Shown piece by piece: positions 15,111 to 24,510 of a stretch of 41,605 nucleotides of DNA (the stretch's first letter is position 1; every line of letters begins with the position of its first letter). A program made the translations under genes and the position numbers. Source of the DNA: an uncultured Desulfobulbaceae bacterium (lineage in GTDB: Bacteria; Desulfobacterota; Desulfobulbia; Desulfobulbales; BM004). Below the pieces are notes generated by a model, which worked only from the letters and a program-made list of their open reading frames with translations, did no database searches and had not been told where the DNA came from. The stretch covers positions 1 through 41,605 of the forward strand of contig CALZHP010000019.1 in NCBI GenBank assembly GCA_945787325.1, given 5' to 3'.

Positions 15111-15695
15111 ATGGAAGCTGATTCTACTCGAAAAAAAATAAGAAAAGATATTCTCGGTAAACGAGATCAGCTTTCAGAAAAAGACCTGGCAATAAAAAGC
15201 AAGGCAATTTTTGAAAAACTATTTCAGCTGGAAAGTTTCATTCTGGCACGTAGAATTCTTTTTTATGTCAATTTTAGAAGCGAAGTAAAAACGCTTCCTA
15301 TTATTCAGAAATGTCTCTTAGAAGGAAAAAGAATATCTGTACCATTAACAGTTCCATCTAATTCCAGGCTCATTCCTTATTTAATTAAAGATCCCGTCAA
15401 AGAGCTTCGGCACGGCTATTGCGGGATTCCAGAGCCCGACCCGAAGCTTGTTCATCCAGTTTCTCCCGGTGAAATAGATGTGGCCATTGTTCCCGGCAGT
15501 GTTTTTGATGAAAATGGCGGCCGGCTTGGGTATGGCGGTGGTTATTATGACCGTTTTCTGTTAAATGATGCTCCGCAAGCCCTTCGCGTAGGTCTTGCGT
15601 TTGAATTACAGATGGTTCGCGAAGTGCCGGTCCTTCCTCATGATCAATTTTTACATTATGTGATTACCGAAAAGAGAATAATTTCTTCACTTTAA
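15111..15695 (+). CDS. 5-formyltetrahydrofolate cyclo-ligase
   Basis: 194 residues, full length for the family (MTHFS/YgfA). It converts 5-formyl-THF to 5,10-methenyl-THF with ATP. The N-terminal RKKIRKDILGKRDQLS helix supplies the ATP-binding basic residues, EVKTLPIIQKCL fits the central sheet, and VPGSVFDENGGRLGYGGGYYDRFL is the diagnostic substrate/phosphate-binding signature. No strong RBS (ATTTATT before ATG). Followed 33 bases later by the HDAC-like gene. In anaerobes it serves one-carbon folate metabolism and salvage. Confidence 0.93.
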   Translation: MEADSTRKKIRKDILGKRDQLSEKDLAIKSKAIFEKLFQLESFILARRILFYVNFRSEVKTLPIIQKCLLEGKRISVPLTVPSNSRLIPYLIKDPVKELRHGYCGIPEPDPKLVHPVSPGEIDVAIVPGSVFDENGGRLGYGGGYYDRFLLNDAPQALRVGLAFELQMVREVPVLPHDQFLHYVITEKRIISSL

Positions 15696-15728
15696 AGTGA
15701 CAATCATCATTTTCAGGGGGTGTGAGAA

Positions 15729-16769
15729 ATGAAAAAAACTGCAATTTTGAAAAATGATCTCTTTCTGGAGCATAATCCAGGGGCTTATCATGTCGAGTGT
15801 CCAGAACGGCTGGCAGTAATATATGAACAACTTAGCCGTCCCATGATAGGAGAGCAATTTATCTTTCCTGACTTTCAACCGGCATCACATGAAATGCTTG
15901 AAACCGTACACACGAATGCACATGTGGCCCATGTAGCATCAACCGCCGGGAAATCTTTTGCATCCCTCGACCCTGACACGCAAACATCTTCATTGTCTTA
16001 TGATGCTGCCTGTCTCGCGGCCGGAGCAGTGACAAAAGGGGCTGAAATGGTTATGTCAGAGGAGGCTGACAACTGTTTTGCGCTGGTACGCCCTCCCGGG
16101 CATCATGCCGAAGCAGATCGGGCCATGGGGTTTTGCCTGTTTAACAACATTGCTGTTGGTGCTCAGTACGCTCTGGACCACCTAGGCGCTAAAAGGGTGT
16201 TGATAATGGATTGGGACCTTCATCACGGCAATGGTACCCAGCACTCTTTTTATGATACCGACCAGGTTCTCTATTTTTCCACCCATCAGTTTCCACATTA
16301 TCCTGGAACGGGCTCTTTGCTTGAGGTTGGTAGTGGTGCTGGAGAGGGCTATACGATAAATGTACCTCTTCCGGGAGGCCAGGATGACAGGGATTACGGT
16401 CAGATTTTCACAAAAATTCTGGTACCAATAGTCCGTCAATATGAGCCGGATCTGATGATGATTTCCGCAGGTTTTGATATTTACCAAGGTGACCCACTTG
16501 GAGGTATGAAAGTTACAGACAAAGGCTTTGCTCTCATGACAAGAATTCTTACAGATTTGGCTGAAGAAGTATGCGATGGCCGCCTGGTTATATCTTTGGA
16601 GGGGGGATATAATCTGGAGGGATTAAGGGATGGAGCACTGGCGGTTTTAAACGAACTGCTCGGAGTAGGGTTAACGGAAGAAGAATACTCAGACCTTCTA
16701 AGTAATAATATTGAATCGCCGACAATTGATCAGGCCCGAAATATTGCAAAAAACTACTGGAAACTGTAA
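15729..16769 (+). CDS. Histone deacetylase-family (AcuC/HDAH-like) deacetylase
   Basis: 346 residues covering the whole HDAC/acetylpolyamine amidohydrolase domain. The family motifs are in order: RPPGHHAE (catalytic His pair), GFCLFNNIAVGA, DWDLHHGNGTQ (Zn-binding Asp and His), SAGFDIYQGDPLGGM (second Zn Asp region) and LEGGYNLE. It should be a Zn-dependent deacetylase of acetyl-lysine, polyamine or a small acetyl compound; bacterial members are rarely defined further. RBS AGGGGGTGTGAG precedes the ATG. It lies between the folate gene and the HD-GYP regulator. Confidence 0.93.
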   Translation: MKKTAILKNDLFLEHNPGAYHVECPERLAVIYEQLSRPMIGEQFIFPDFQPASHEMLETVHTNAHVAHVASTAGKSFASLDPDTQTSSLSYDAACLAAGAVTKGAEMVMSEEADNCFALVRPPGHHAEADRAMGFCLFNNIAVGAQYALDHLGAKRVLIMDWDLHHGNGTQHSFYDTDQVLYFSTHQFPHYPGTGSLLEVGSGAGEGYTINVPLPGGQDDRDYGQIFTKILVPIVRQYEPDLMMISAGFDIYQGDPLGGMKVTDKGFALMTRILTDLAEEVCDGRLVISLEGGYNLEGLRDGALAVLNELLGVGLTEEEYSDLLSNNIESPTIDQARNIAKNYWKL

Positions 16770-16788
16770 GTTGACTCGCAGTTATTGT

Positions 16789-16800
16789 TGAAAACGTTTT
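16789..16800. repeat. Short palindrome GAAAACGTTTTC
   Basis: A perfect 12-base palindrome in the 55-base gap before the HD-GYP regulator gene, similar in form to LacI-family operators. It may be a regulator site or chance. Confidence 0.3.
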
Positions 16801-16824
16801 CCTATTAAAGAAAAAGAAAGGCAT

Positions 16825-17880
16825 ATGACCAGGAATAAAATAATTATTGCAGATGATGACAACCTTGTAAGAGAAGCTGTCAGACAGATTCTTGATATGT
16901 TCGGTTATGACGTTACTGCTTTTGACAATGGTCAATCAGTTGTAGATCATGTTGATGATAGCTTTGATGTTATCATCCTTGATATCAACATGCCTGGAAT
17001 GGACGGGTTTGAAACCCTTAAGGCGCTCAATGACCGTAAACTTGAAATACCAGTGCTGTTTTTAACTGGCGCGGGGTCCATGGAATATGCCATAAAGGCG
17101 CTTGGTCTTGGTGCTTATGATTTTATTACCAAACCCATTGATGATCTGGAACTTTTTGAGGCAACTATAAAACGTGCCATTGAAAAAAGAAGATATGTCC
17201 TTATGGAGCATGCATACACCAGCAACCTAGAGATTAAGGTGCAGGAAAAAACGAAAGAACTTGAAGAAAATAATCGTTTGCTCGAGGAATACAGCAAAAA
17301 CCTGGAGATAGCCACTGTAAATATAATCTTATCTTTGCAGACAGCTCTGGAAGAAAAGGATATTTATACTGCCGGTCATACAAACCGGGTGACTGAATAT
17401 GCTGTGATGATTGGCCAGGATATGGGATTGTCAGAAGATGAAATGAAAGTACTTGAACGGGCTGCACAACTTCATGATATTGGCAAGCTGGTTATAGATA
17501 ATAGTGCTATCGGTAAGGCGGGTCCATTGTCCTTGGAAGAATGGGGGCTTGTCAGGAAACATCCCGAAGTTGGCAAGAATATAATCAGCCATCTGGGCTT
17601 TCTTGGTCGGGAAGGAGAGATTATAGAGAATCATCATGAGCGGCTGGACGGCAAAGGGTATCCATCCAAGCGAAATGGTTCCGATTTAGATCTTCTTACG
17701 AAGATTATTACCGTTGCCGATAGTTTTGACGCCATGACTTCGAAGCGCTGCTACAAGGAAAATAGAACAAAACGGGATGCTATAGAGGAGATGCGAAACT
17801 GCGTGGGGTCACAGTTTGATGAAAAAATCGTCAATGTTTTTGTTTCTATCCTGGAGACAATGGAAGAGCATCCTGAATAA
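16825..17880 (+). CDS. Response regulator with HD-GYP cyclic-di-GMP phosphodiesterase domain
   Basis: 351 residues. The receiver domain (1-120) has acidic residues D10-D12, phospho-acceptor D53 (ILDINMPG) and the conserved Lys in TKPID. A coiled coil (about 130-165, rich in K/E/L) links to the HD-GYP domain: HDIGKL with H217-D218, and the full signature HHERLDGKGYP at 270-280, so it should hydrolyse c-di-GMP. It probably acts downstream of an unlinked histidine kinase; no kinase adjoins it. RBS AAAGAAAGG before the ATG. Confidence 0.95.
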   Translation: MTRNKIIIADDDNLVREAVRQILDMFGYDVTAFDNGQSVVDHVDDSFDVIILDINMPGMDGFETLKALNDRKLEIPVLFLTGAGSMEYAIKALGLGAYDFITKPIDDLELFEATIKRAIEKRRYVLMEHAYTSNLEIKVQEKTKELEENNRLLEEYSKNLEIATVNIILSLQTALEEKDIYTAGHTNRVTEYAVMIGQDMGLSEDEMKVLERAAQLHDIGKLVIDNSAIGKAGPLSLEEWGLVRKHPEVGKNIISHLGFLGREGEIIENHHERLDGKGYPSKRNGSDLDLLTKIITVADSFDAMTSKRCYKENRTKRDAIEEMRNCVGSQFDEKIVNVFVSILETMEEHPE

Positions 17881-17920
17881 AATATTCAATAAGCCTCATA
17901 TCGGGCATAAGGTATAGAAA

Positions 17921-18205
17921 ATGAAAATTACACGGGAAGAACTAATTCATGTTGCCAATTTGGCAAATCTCAAACTATCGCCAGAAGAGATAGGCCCGAT
18001 GCGTGATCAGCTTGACAAGATATTAAGTTATGTCGATAAACTAAATGAGCTGGATACAAAGAATATTGCACCGACTACACACGCTATTTCCATTCAGAAC
18101 GCCTTTCGTGAAGATGTAGTCAGGGAATCGCTGGACCAGAAAGATGCTCTTTCTAACGGACCCCAACAGAATGGGGAGGCATTTGTGGTGCCAAGCGTAA
18201 TTTAA
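17921..18205 (+). CDS. gatC: Asp/Glu-tRNA amidotransferase subunit C
   Basis: 94 residues, full length. GatC pattern: VANLANLKLSPEEI at the N-terminus, LDKILSYVDKLNELDTKNIAPTTH in the middle and the C-terminal NGPQQNGEAFVVPSVI tail. It stabilises GatA in the GatCAB complex that makes Gln-tRNA(Gln) and/or Asn-tRNA(Asn) from mischarged Glu/Asp-tRNA. gatA follows after 131 bases that include a strong terminator-like hairpin; gatB is not in this window. Confidence 0.95.
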   Translation: MKITREELIHVANLANLKLSPEEIGPMRDQLDKILSYVDKLNELDTKNIAPTTHAISIQNAFREDVVRESLDQKDALSNGPQQNGEAFVVPSVI

Positions 18206-18282
18206 GGGTGAGTCATCCTTGCCTGCAGGATTATAAATAACCTTTTTGCAAAGCAAGATAGCCGGTAACTATAAATAGCTGA

Positions 18283-18313
18283 GAACGGATCGTGAAGATT
18301 CGTTCTTTTTATT
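18283..18313 (+). terminator. Terminator-like hairpin between gatC and gatA
   Basis: GAACGGATC (18283-18291) pairs with GATTCGTTC (18297-18305), nine pairs including one G-U, loop GTGAA, followed by TTTTTATTT. It would stop or attenuate transcription between two genes whose products work at 1:1 stoichiometry. Confidence 0.65.
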
Positions 18314-18336
18314 TGGTATTGTAGTGAGAGGAAATA

Positions 18337-19797
18337 ATGGAATTACATAAGCTAACCATCCATGAATTGAGGGATTTGCTTAAAAAACGGGAAGTGTCGG
18401 CAGTAGATGCAACCCGCAAAGTATTGGAGCGAATCGATTCAGTTGATGACACAATACAAGCCTTTATAACTGTCGATCACAACAAGGCTCTCAAACAGGC
18501 TGAAGAGGCTGATAAACTTCTTCAATCAGGAGAAGGTGGTGAACTGTGCGGAGTGCCTCTTTCGATAAAGGACGTGCTTTGTACTAAAGGAATTAGAACA
18601 ACTTGCGGTTCACGCATATTGGAAACATTTGTACCGCCTTATGATGCGACAGTTGTTGACAAGCTGAATAAATCCGGTGCGGTGACAGTCGGCAAAGTGG
18701 CTATGGATGAATTTGCCATGGGTTCAACATCGGAAAACTGCGCCTATAGAATACCTAAAAATCCTTGGAATCCTGAGTATATCAGTGGTGGCTCAAGTGG
18801 GGGGTCGGCAGCCTCTGTCGCGGCAGATGAATGTATAGCCTCACTTGGTACCGATACTGGCGGCTCTATTCGGCAGCCTGCTTCACATTGTGGGGTTGTC
18901 GGTATGAAACCTACATACGGTAGAGTTTCCCGGTACGGTCTTGTGGCATTTGCCTCGTCCCTTGACCAGATAGGTCCTATTACAAAGGATGTAAGGGATT
19001 GTGCCCTACTGATGAATGTCATAAGCGGATATGACCCAAAAGATTCAACCTCTGTCAAACGTGATGTGCCTGATTATTCAGCCGCACTTTCCAAAGGGTT
19101 GAAAGGTTTAAAAATAGGTATTCCCAAAGAATATTTTATTCAAGGCCTTGATGCTGAAGTAGAAAAGGCTGTTTTTAACGGAATAGATATACTTAAAGAA
19201 GCCGGGGCTGAAACCGTAGAAATTTCTTTGCCCCACAATGATTATTGCGTGGCTGTGTACTATATGATTGCGCCGGCTGAGGCAAGCTCAAACCTGGCAA
19301 GATACGATGGAGTTAAATATGGCTACCGTGATTCATCCGGAGAGTCTTTGCAGGAGATGTATAGAAACACCAGGTCAAAGGGGTTCGGAGACGAGGTAAA
19401 GAGGCGCATTGTAATAGGCACTTATGCTCTTTCCTCTGGATATTACGATGCATATTATAAAAAAGCTTCCCAGGTTCGTACTCTGATAACAGAAGACTTT
19501 TCCAAGGCTTACGAAAAGTGTGATGTGATTGTTTCTCCGGTAACACCCACTCCTGCTTGGCCTATTGGTGAAAAAATTGATGATCCGCTCAGCATGTATC
19601 TTTCTGATATATTGACTATCTCCGCCAATCTGGCAGGTATTCCGGGTATGTCGGTTCCATGTGGTTTCAGCTCCAAAGGATTGCCCATCGGTCTTCAGTT
19701 CCAGGCGGCCCACTTTCAGGAAGAAAAACTTATTACCACGGCGTTCAATTTAGAACAGCATCTGGACCTTTCCCCAAAAAGACCTGAAGGGCTGTAA
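18337..19797 (+). CDS. gatA: Asp/Glu-tRNA amidotransferase subunit A
   Basis: 486 residues, full-length amidase-signature enzyme. Visible: [17 protein letters not shown] with the catalytic Lys, and the Ser-cisSer block around [16 protein letters not shown]...[17 protein letters not shown]. It hydrolyses glutamine to supply ammonia to GatB for transamidation of Glu-tRNA(Gln)/Asp-tRNA(Asn). RBS AGAGGAAA before the ATG. The upstream gatC and downstream hisC (53-base gap) are on the same strand. The dependence on an unlinked gatB is normal in many bacteria. Confidence 0.96.
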   Translation: MELHKLTIHELRDLLKKREVSAVDATRKVLERIDSVDDTIQAFITVDHNKALKQAEEADKLLQSGEGGELCGVPLSIKDVLCTKGIRTTCGSRILETFVPPYDATVVDKLNKSGAVTVGKVAMDEFAMGSTSENCAYRIPKNPWNPEYISGGSSGGSAASVAADECIASLGTDTGGSIRQPASHCGVVGMKPTYGRVSRYGLVAFASSLDQIGPITKDVRDCALLMNVISGYDPKDSTSVKRDVPDYSAALSKGLKGLKIGIPKEYFIQGLDAEVEKAVFNGIDILKEAGAETVEISLPHNDYCVAVYYMIAPAEASSNLARYDGVKYGYRDSSGESLQEMYRNTRSKGFGDEVKRRIVIGTYALSSGYYDAYYKKASQVRTLITEDFSKAYEKCDVIVSPVTPTPAWPIGEKIDDPLSMYLSDILTISANLAGIPGMSVPCGFSSKGLPIGLQFQAAHFQEEKLITTAFNLEQHLDLSPKRPEGL

Positions 19798-19850
19798 TAA
19801 ATCGAGAGCTCCGCTAAAGCTTATTGCAAAATTATTAAAGGAATATAAGA

Positions 19851-20954
19851 GTGAAACTTAAAGTTGCCTCGCACATTGAATCGATGGTGCCATACCCACC
19901 TGGAAAACCTCTGGAGGAACTTGAAAGGGAGTATGGTATTACAGGCTCTATAAAACTTGCTTCAAATGAAAATCCTTGGGGGCCTTCACCAAAAGCTGTA
20001 TCTGCAATTAACCGGGCGTTATCCAATCTGCACAGATACCCGGACGGCAGCTGTTATTATTTGACAGAAGCCTTGGCGGATAAACTGAATATCAAACCGG
20101 GTGAAATTGTGCTGGGAAACGGTTCCAATGAGGTCATTGGACTGCTTGTAGACGCATTTCTGGAGCCGGGAGAAGAAGTCATTACCAGCCACCCGACATT
20201 TCTCATGTATCAGAAATTTGTCCAGGTACAGGGAGGGACAACATCAGCTGTACCCCTGAAAGACATGAACCATGACCTGGAAGCAATCCTTAATAAAATT
20301 ACTGAAAAAACCCGGATTATTTTTTTGGACTGCCCAAATAATCCATGTGGCACTGTGATTGGCAAAGAAAATTTTGATGCTTTTCTGGACAAGGTGCCGG
20401 ACCATATAATTGTGGTTCTTGATGAGGCTTATGTGGATTTTGTTGATGCTGATGAAAGGCTTGATGCCTATTCGTATATAAAAAATGATAGACCTGTAGT
20501 CGCTCTCAGAACTTTTTCCAAGGCTTATGGACTGGCGGGGCTGCGCGTAGGTTTCGGCATAATGAATGAACAGACAGCCGGGTACCTGCACAGGGTGCGA
20601 CAGCCTTTTAACGTTAACTCCCTGGCGCAGATTGGTGCTTTGGCAGCACTGGAGGATGACACGCATTATCAGAAAACCATGAAAGGCACAAAAGATGGTA
20701 TGGAGTGGCTATCCTCTGAGGTTGAAAAACTGGGGTGCCGTCCCTACCCCTCGCAAACCAATTTTTTTCTTATAGATGTCCGGGGAAACGCGAAAGAACT
20801 CTATGAAAAAATGCTGGGTAAGGGAGTAATCGTGCGACCTATGCAGGCTTACGGTTTCCCTGAGTTCATTCGGATAACCGTGGGAACCATTGAAGAGAAT
20901 GAACGTTTTGTCAACTCGCTGTCCGAGGCCTTAAGAGAACTTCAATACGTCTAG
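19851..20954 (+). CDS. hisC: Histidinol-phosphate aminotransferase
   Basis: 367 residues, fold-type I PLP aminotransferase. HisC features: SNENPWGPSPKAV at the N-terminus, GNGSNEVIGLL for cofactor binding, DCPNNPCGTV, LDEAYVDF, and FSKAYGLAGLRVG with Schiff-base K224; R-I-T-V-G near the C-terminus binds substrate carboxylate. It converts imidazole-acetol phosphate to histidinol phosphate. It starts at GTG with RBS AAAGGAA upstream. The gatA-hisC-cmk order is on one strand, but a 248-base gap precedes cmk. Confidence 0.94.
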   Translation: MKLKVASHIESMVPYPPGKPLEELEREYGITGSIKLASNENPWGPSPKAVSAINRALSNLHRYPDGSCYYLTEALADKLNIKPGEIVLGNGSNEVIGLLVDAFLEPGEEVITSHPTFLMYQKFVQVQGGTTSAVPLKDMNHDLEAILNKITEKTRIIFLDCPNNPCGTVIGKENFDAFLDKVPDHIIVVLDEAYVDFVDADERLDAYSYIKNDRPVVALRTFSKAYGLAGLRVGFGIMNEQTAGYLHRVRQPFNVNSLAQIGALAALEDDTHYQKTMKGTKDGMEWLSSEVEKLGCRPYPSQTNFFLIDVRGNAKELYEKMLGKGVIVRPMQAYGFPEFIRITVGTIEENERFVNSLSEALRELQYV

Positions 20955-20992
20955 CCTTCAATTTTCACCAGTTGAGATGCCGGGTAGGCAAA

Positions 20993-21037
20993 GTATAAGG
21001 TGTTTAGCAATACTATAGTATGCGAAAGACCTTATAC
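20993..21037. repeat. Nested inverted repeats between hisC and cmk
   Basis: GTATAAGGT (20993-21001) and ACCTTATAC (21029-21037) form a 9-bp inverted repeat enclosing a second perfect 12-base palindrome ATACTATAGTAT (21010-21021). No T-run follows, so it is not a typical terminator; it may be an operator, attenuator or small repeat element. Confidence 0.5.
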
Positions 21038-21202
21038 TGCAGAATATTCGGATATATCGACTGGCCTGGGGTTAATAATTTTGAAACAACTATTTAAAAA
21101 AATTAGCACAAACAATAACAAAGAAAACATCCTCAAAAACAGAAACTTAATCGTGTAAATAAAACATTAAGTTAATGATATTTTCAAAATTATACAGGAA
21201 AT

Positions 21203-21889
21203 ATGAAGGCTAAGAAAGGAGCAATAATAACCATAGACGGCCCATCTGGTGCAGGAAAAAGTACGATCAGCAGGATGCTTGCCGACCGCATGCACTATAC
21301 GTATCTTGATACCGGGGCAATGTACAGGGCGGTCGGTCTCAAGGTGAAACGTGAGGGATTGGACCTGGACAAAGCGGAGGATCTTGAACGACTACCTGAC
21401 CTGCTCGAGAAAATTGACCTTAAACTTGCTCCTGGCGGCGAAGATACCAGGGTTTTTCTGGATGGCGAAGAGGTAAGCCAGACAATCAGGACAGCAGAAA
21501 TGGGTATGGTCGCATCCCGGGTTTCTGCTGAGAAAGCAGTTCGTGAGAAACTAACGGAAATGCAGAGGCAACTGGGTTCGGATGGAGCTGTCGTTGCCGA
21601 GGGCCGAGATACAGGGACTGTTGTTTTTCCCAAGGCGGAATATAAGTTTTACCTGGATGCTTCCCCAGAAGAGCGGGCACATCGCCGTCAGCTGCAGTTG
21701 AAGGAAAAAGGGCAGGAAGAAGATTTTCAGGGTCTGCTTGAACAGATATTAAAAAGGGACAGGGATGATTCTTCCAGGTCCCTTGCACCTCTTAAGGCGG
21801 CAGAAGATGCCGTTATTGTTGACTCGTCGTCGATGAGTATCGTTGAAGTTGTCCGTTTTGTGATGGACAGGATAGCTTCATCTACATAG
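21203..21889 (+). CDS. cmk: Cytidylate kinase
   Basis: 228 residues, full length. The P-loop is TIDGPSGAGKSTIS at residues 9-22, followed by YLDTGAMYRAVGLKV (CMP binding). VVAEGRDTGTVVFP carries the R-D-T substrate motif and RAHRRQLQL the lid-region arginines. It phosphorylates CMP and dCMP with ATP. The ATG follows ACAGGAAAT. The long spacer from hisC suggests its own promoter, though none is convincing. It converges on the peptidase gene downstream. Confidence 0.95.
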   Translation: MKAKKGAIITIDGPSGAGKSTISRMLADRMHYTYLDTGAMYRAVGLKVKREGLDLDKAEDLERLPDLLEKIDLKLAPGGEDTRVFLDGEEVSQTIRTAEMGMVASRVSAEKAVREKLTEMQRQLGSDGAVVAEGRDTGTVVFPKAEYKFYLDASPEERAHRRQLQLKEKGQEEDFQGLLEQILKRDRDDSSRSLAPLKAAEDAVIVDSSSMSIVEVVRFVMDRIASST

Positions 21890-21987
21890 CATTACAAAAA
21901 TCCTCGTTAAATAAAAGATTTTAAAAAATTAGCGAAGTTATGGAAGGTACTTCAGGCAGGATTATGTTTGATGTGAGCAGTTGCTGC

Positions 21988-23130
21988 TTATTTTGAACCA
22001 GTGATAATTGCCAGAACCAACTCAGCTGTCCTGACCATGTCCTGAAGGTCAATAGTTTCCTCGGTTGAGTGTACTTTCGCCATGCCGGTACCTATAATGG
22101 CAGTTGCAAGACCGTGGCTGTTAAATATATTTGCATCACTTCCACCACCAGCACTTATATAATCAAGCTGCCGATCCAGAAGAAATGCAGCACTTTCTAT
22201 TCGTTTGATCACATTATCATCCAGAGAAACACTCATGACAGGATACTCTTCGGCAACCGAGAACTTTACGGTTGGTTTACCATTTGTCTCAGATGACAAG
22301 TCAGTAAAATCATCGACAACCTGATTGAAGGTTTCCTCAATCGACTCAGTAAAGGAACAAAGCTTATCCTGTGAATGACTGCGGACTTCCCCGTGAACAA
22401 TAACCTTGTCTGGAATTATGTTTGTTGCAGTGCCGCCGGAGATTAAACCGATATTAGCAGTGCTTTCATGGTCGAGCCGTCCCAGGTGGAGTTCGGAAAT
22501 GGCCTTGGATGCAATCTGAATGGCGCTTATGCCCAGCTCAGGGTTAAGTCCGGCGTGAGCTGAAACGCCATCAATCTCTATCGAGAGACGGTTGGCAGCA
22601 GGTGCCCCGATAATTACCTTGTCGGTGCCGGTTGAGTCCAGCGCGTACCCAATTTTTGACTGGAGGCGATTAAAGTCAAATGATTTTGCACCACGAAGAC
22701 CAACTTCCTCGCAGGTAGTGAAAAGGAACTCAACGGGACCATAAGCGATATTATTTTCTTTCATTAGCTGCATAACTTCGATAAAAACAGCTATTCCGGA
22801 TTTGTCATCAGCACCGAGGATGGTATCACCGGCACTGGTAAAAATATTTCCCTTGCGAAGAACCTTTACACCGATACCGGGCTGTACAGTATCCATGTGA
22901 CAATTAAAAAAAACCGGCTCCAGCTCGAGAACGTTTCCAGGAAACCTGACCAGCAGATTACCGCAGTCTGATCCTGTTTTGGAGGCAGAATCATCTTCAG
23001 AAACATCACCTCCGAGGTCTGAGAATATTTTTATGAGGTAATCAGCGACAGGTTTTTCTTTAGTGGAAGGACTGTCTATCTGGCACAGCTTTGTAAAAAT
23101 TTCTGCAAGGCGTTCGTCGTTTATCTGCAT
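21988..23130 (-). CDS. M20-family metallopeptidase, PepT-like
   Basis: 380 residues, complete M20/PepT-like layout. The Zn ligands are in order: FNCHMDTVQPG (His and catalytic Asp), GADDKSGIAVF (bridging Asp), CEEVGLRGAKSFD (catalytic Glu pair), SAGGGSDANIF and HSTEETIDL near the C-terminus (last His ligand). A dimerisation lid domain occupies about 180-290. It should be a cytoplasmic tripeptidase or related aminopeptidase. It is divergent from serA across 180 bases. The ATG lies at 23130, with no strong RBS. Confidence 0.92.
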   Translation of the reverse strand: MQINDERLAEIFTKLCQIDSPSTKEKPVADYLIKIFSDLGGDVSEDDSASKTGSDCGNLLVRFPGNVLELEPVFFNCHMDTVQPGIGVKVLRKGNIFTSAGDTILGADDKSGIAVFIEVMQLMKENNIAYGPVEFLFTTCEEVGLRGAKSFDFNRLQSKIGYALDSTGTDKVIIGAPAANRLSIEIDGVSAHAGLNPELGISAIQIASKAISELHLGRLDHESTANIGLISGGTATNIIPDKVIVHGEVRSHSQDKLCSFTESIEETFNQVVDDFTDLSSETNGKPTVKFSVAEEYPVMSVSLDDNVIKRIESAAFLLDRQLDYISAGGGSDANIFNSHGLATAIIGTGMAKVHSTEETIDLQDMVRTAELVLAIITGSK

Positions 23131-23310
23131 ATCTGGTACAAAAAAATATTAATTAATGTTAAATTTGCATGAAACTGATTTGGCGGTTTACCATTTCCGG
23201 TAGCTCTTGACAAGGGAAGACTTTCCAATATATTTCCCAAAGGAGTAATGTCATAAACAAGAACCATCGATAATGAACTGTAAAATCTCTTCCATAAGTA
23301 AAATGAACTA

Positions 23311-24507
23311 ATGCAACTTTTTCGAATAAAAACGCTCAACAAGATTGCCCCTGAAGGTCTTACGCTCTTCAAAGATAATTTTGTTGTTAATGTTGATGAA
23401 AAGAACCCTCAGGGCATACTAGTGAGAAGCGCACCTGTCGATGTTGATGATTATCCTGATTTGCTTGCAGTTGCCAGGGCAGGTGCAGGTGTTAACAATA
23501 TTACAGTAGAAAAAGCCACCGAAAAAGGAATCTGCGTTTTCAATACACCTGGTGCCAACGCAAATGCTGTTGCAGAACTTGTTTTCACCATGCTGGGAGT
23601 CAGGGAACGTAATATTCATAAAGGTATGAAGTTCTGTCAAGAACTGGTCGGTCTTGGCGACGAGGAGATTGCCCGCCAAGTGGAGGAAAAGAAATCCATA
23701 TTTCGGGGAATAGAGCTGGCCGGAAAGAATCTGGGTGTTCTCGGGCTTGGCAAGATCGGTGTATTGGTGGCAAACGGCGGCATTCAGCGGCATATGAATG
23801 TCATAGGCTTTGATCCGTCCATGGCCCTTGAAAACATTCATCTGTTGATGCCGGAAGTGACATTGGCGCGATCTCTTGAAGAAGCGATAAGCGATGTTGA
23901 CATATTGAGCCTGCATATACCGCTGAATGAAAAAACAAATTCTATTGTAGATGACGATCTTCTTAGAAAAATGAAACGCGGTACCGTTCTGGTAAACTAT
24001 GCAAGGGGACCGATAGTTGATGAGCAGGCTGTAATCAATGCCTTGCGGAAAGGGCACCTTAACGGCTTTATAACAGATTTTCCAACCGAGGCAATTCTTA
24101 AGGAAGATACGGTACTAGTTTCTCCCCACTTGGGTGCCAGTACTGAAGAGTCTGAGGAACAATGTTCCTTCATGGCGGTTAAAGAGTTGAAGAACTATCT
24201 GACGTATGGAACAATTAGTCACAGCGTTAATTTTCCCAATGCCGAGATAATTCCGACTGGTAATGTCCATACACGTTTTATTATGGTTAACAGGGATGTT
24301 CCTGGAATGATTGGTTTCGCATCACAAACAATAGGAGAGAAAGGAATAAATATCGTTAGTTATCTTAACGAAAGTAACGGTACCATAGGATATAATATTA
24401 TTGATCTTCAGTCGGCAATATCTCCGGAAGTTATAGCAGAAATTGAAGCGCATCCCGGAGTGATACGAACAAGGACAATTCGTTCTAGTAATAATGGAGA
24501 TCGATGA
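23311..24507 (+). CDS. serA: D-3-phosphoglycerate dehydrogenase
   Basis: 398 residues: N-terminal substrate domain, Rossmann NAD domain (LGVLGLGKIGVLVANGG) and C-terminal ACT domain (RDVPGMIGFASQTIGEKGINI). Catalytic residues are visible: Arg in NYARGPIVDE, the Glu region and SPHLGAST with the catalytic His. It catalyses the first step of serine synthesis from 3-phosphoglycerate; the ACT domain usually gives serine feedback. It is the short form, without the intervening ASB domain. The start ATG at 23311 has no obvious RBS. The next gene begins 3 bases after its stop. Confidence 0.93.
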   Translation: MQLFRIKTLNKIAPEGLTLFKDNFVVNVDEKNPQGILVRSAPVDVDDYPDLLAVARAGAGVNNITVEKATEKGICVFNTPGANANAVAELVFTMLGVRERNIHKGMKFCQELVGLGDEEIARQVEEKKSIFRGIELAGKNLGVLGLGKIGVLVANGGIQRHMNVIGFDPSMALENIHLLMPEVTLARSLEEAISDVDILSLHIPLNEKTNSIVDDDLLRKMKRGTVLVNYARGPIVDEQAVINALRKGHLNGFITDFPTEAILKEDTVLVSPHLGASTEESEEQCSFMAVKELKNYLTYGTISHSVNFPNAEIIPTGNVHTRFIMVNRDVPGMIGFASQTIGEKGINIVSYLNESNGTIGYNIIDLQSAISPEVIAEIEAHPGVIRTRTIRSSNNGDR

Positions 24508-24510
24508 AAT

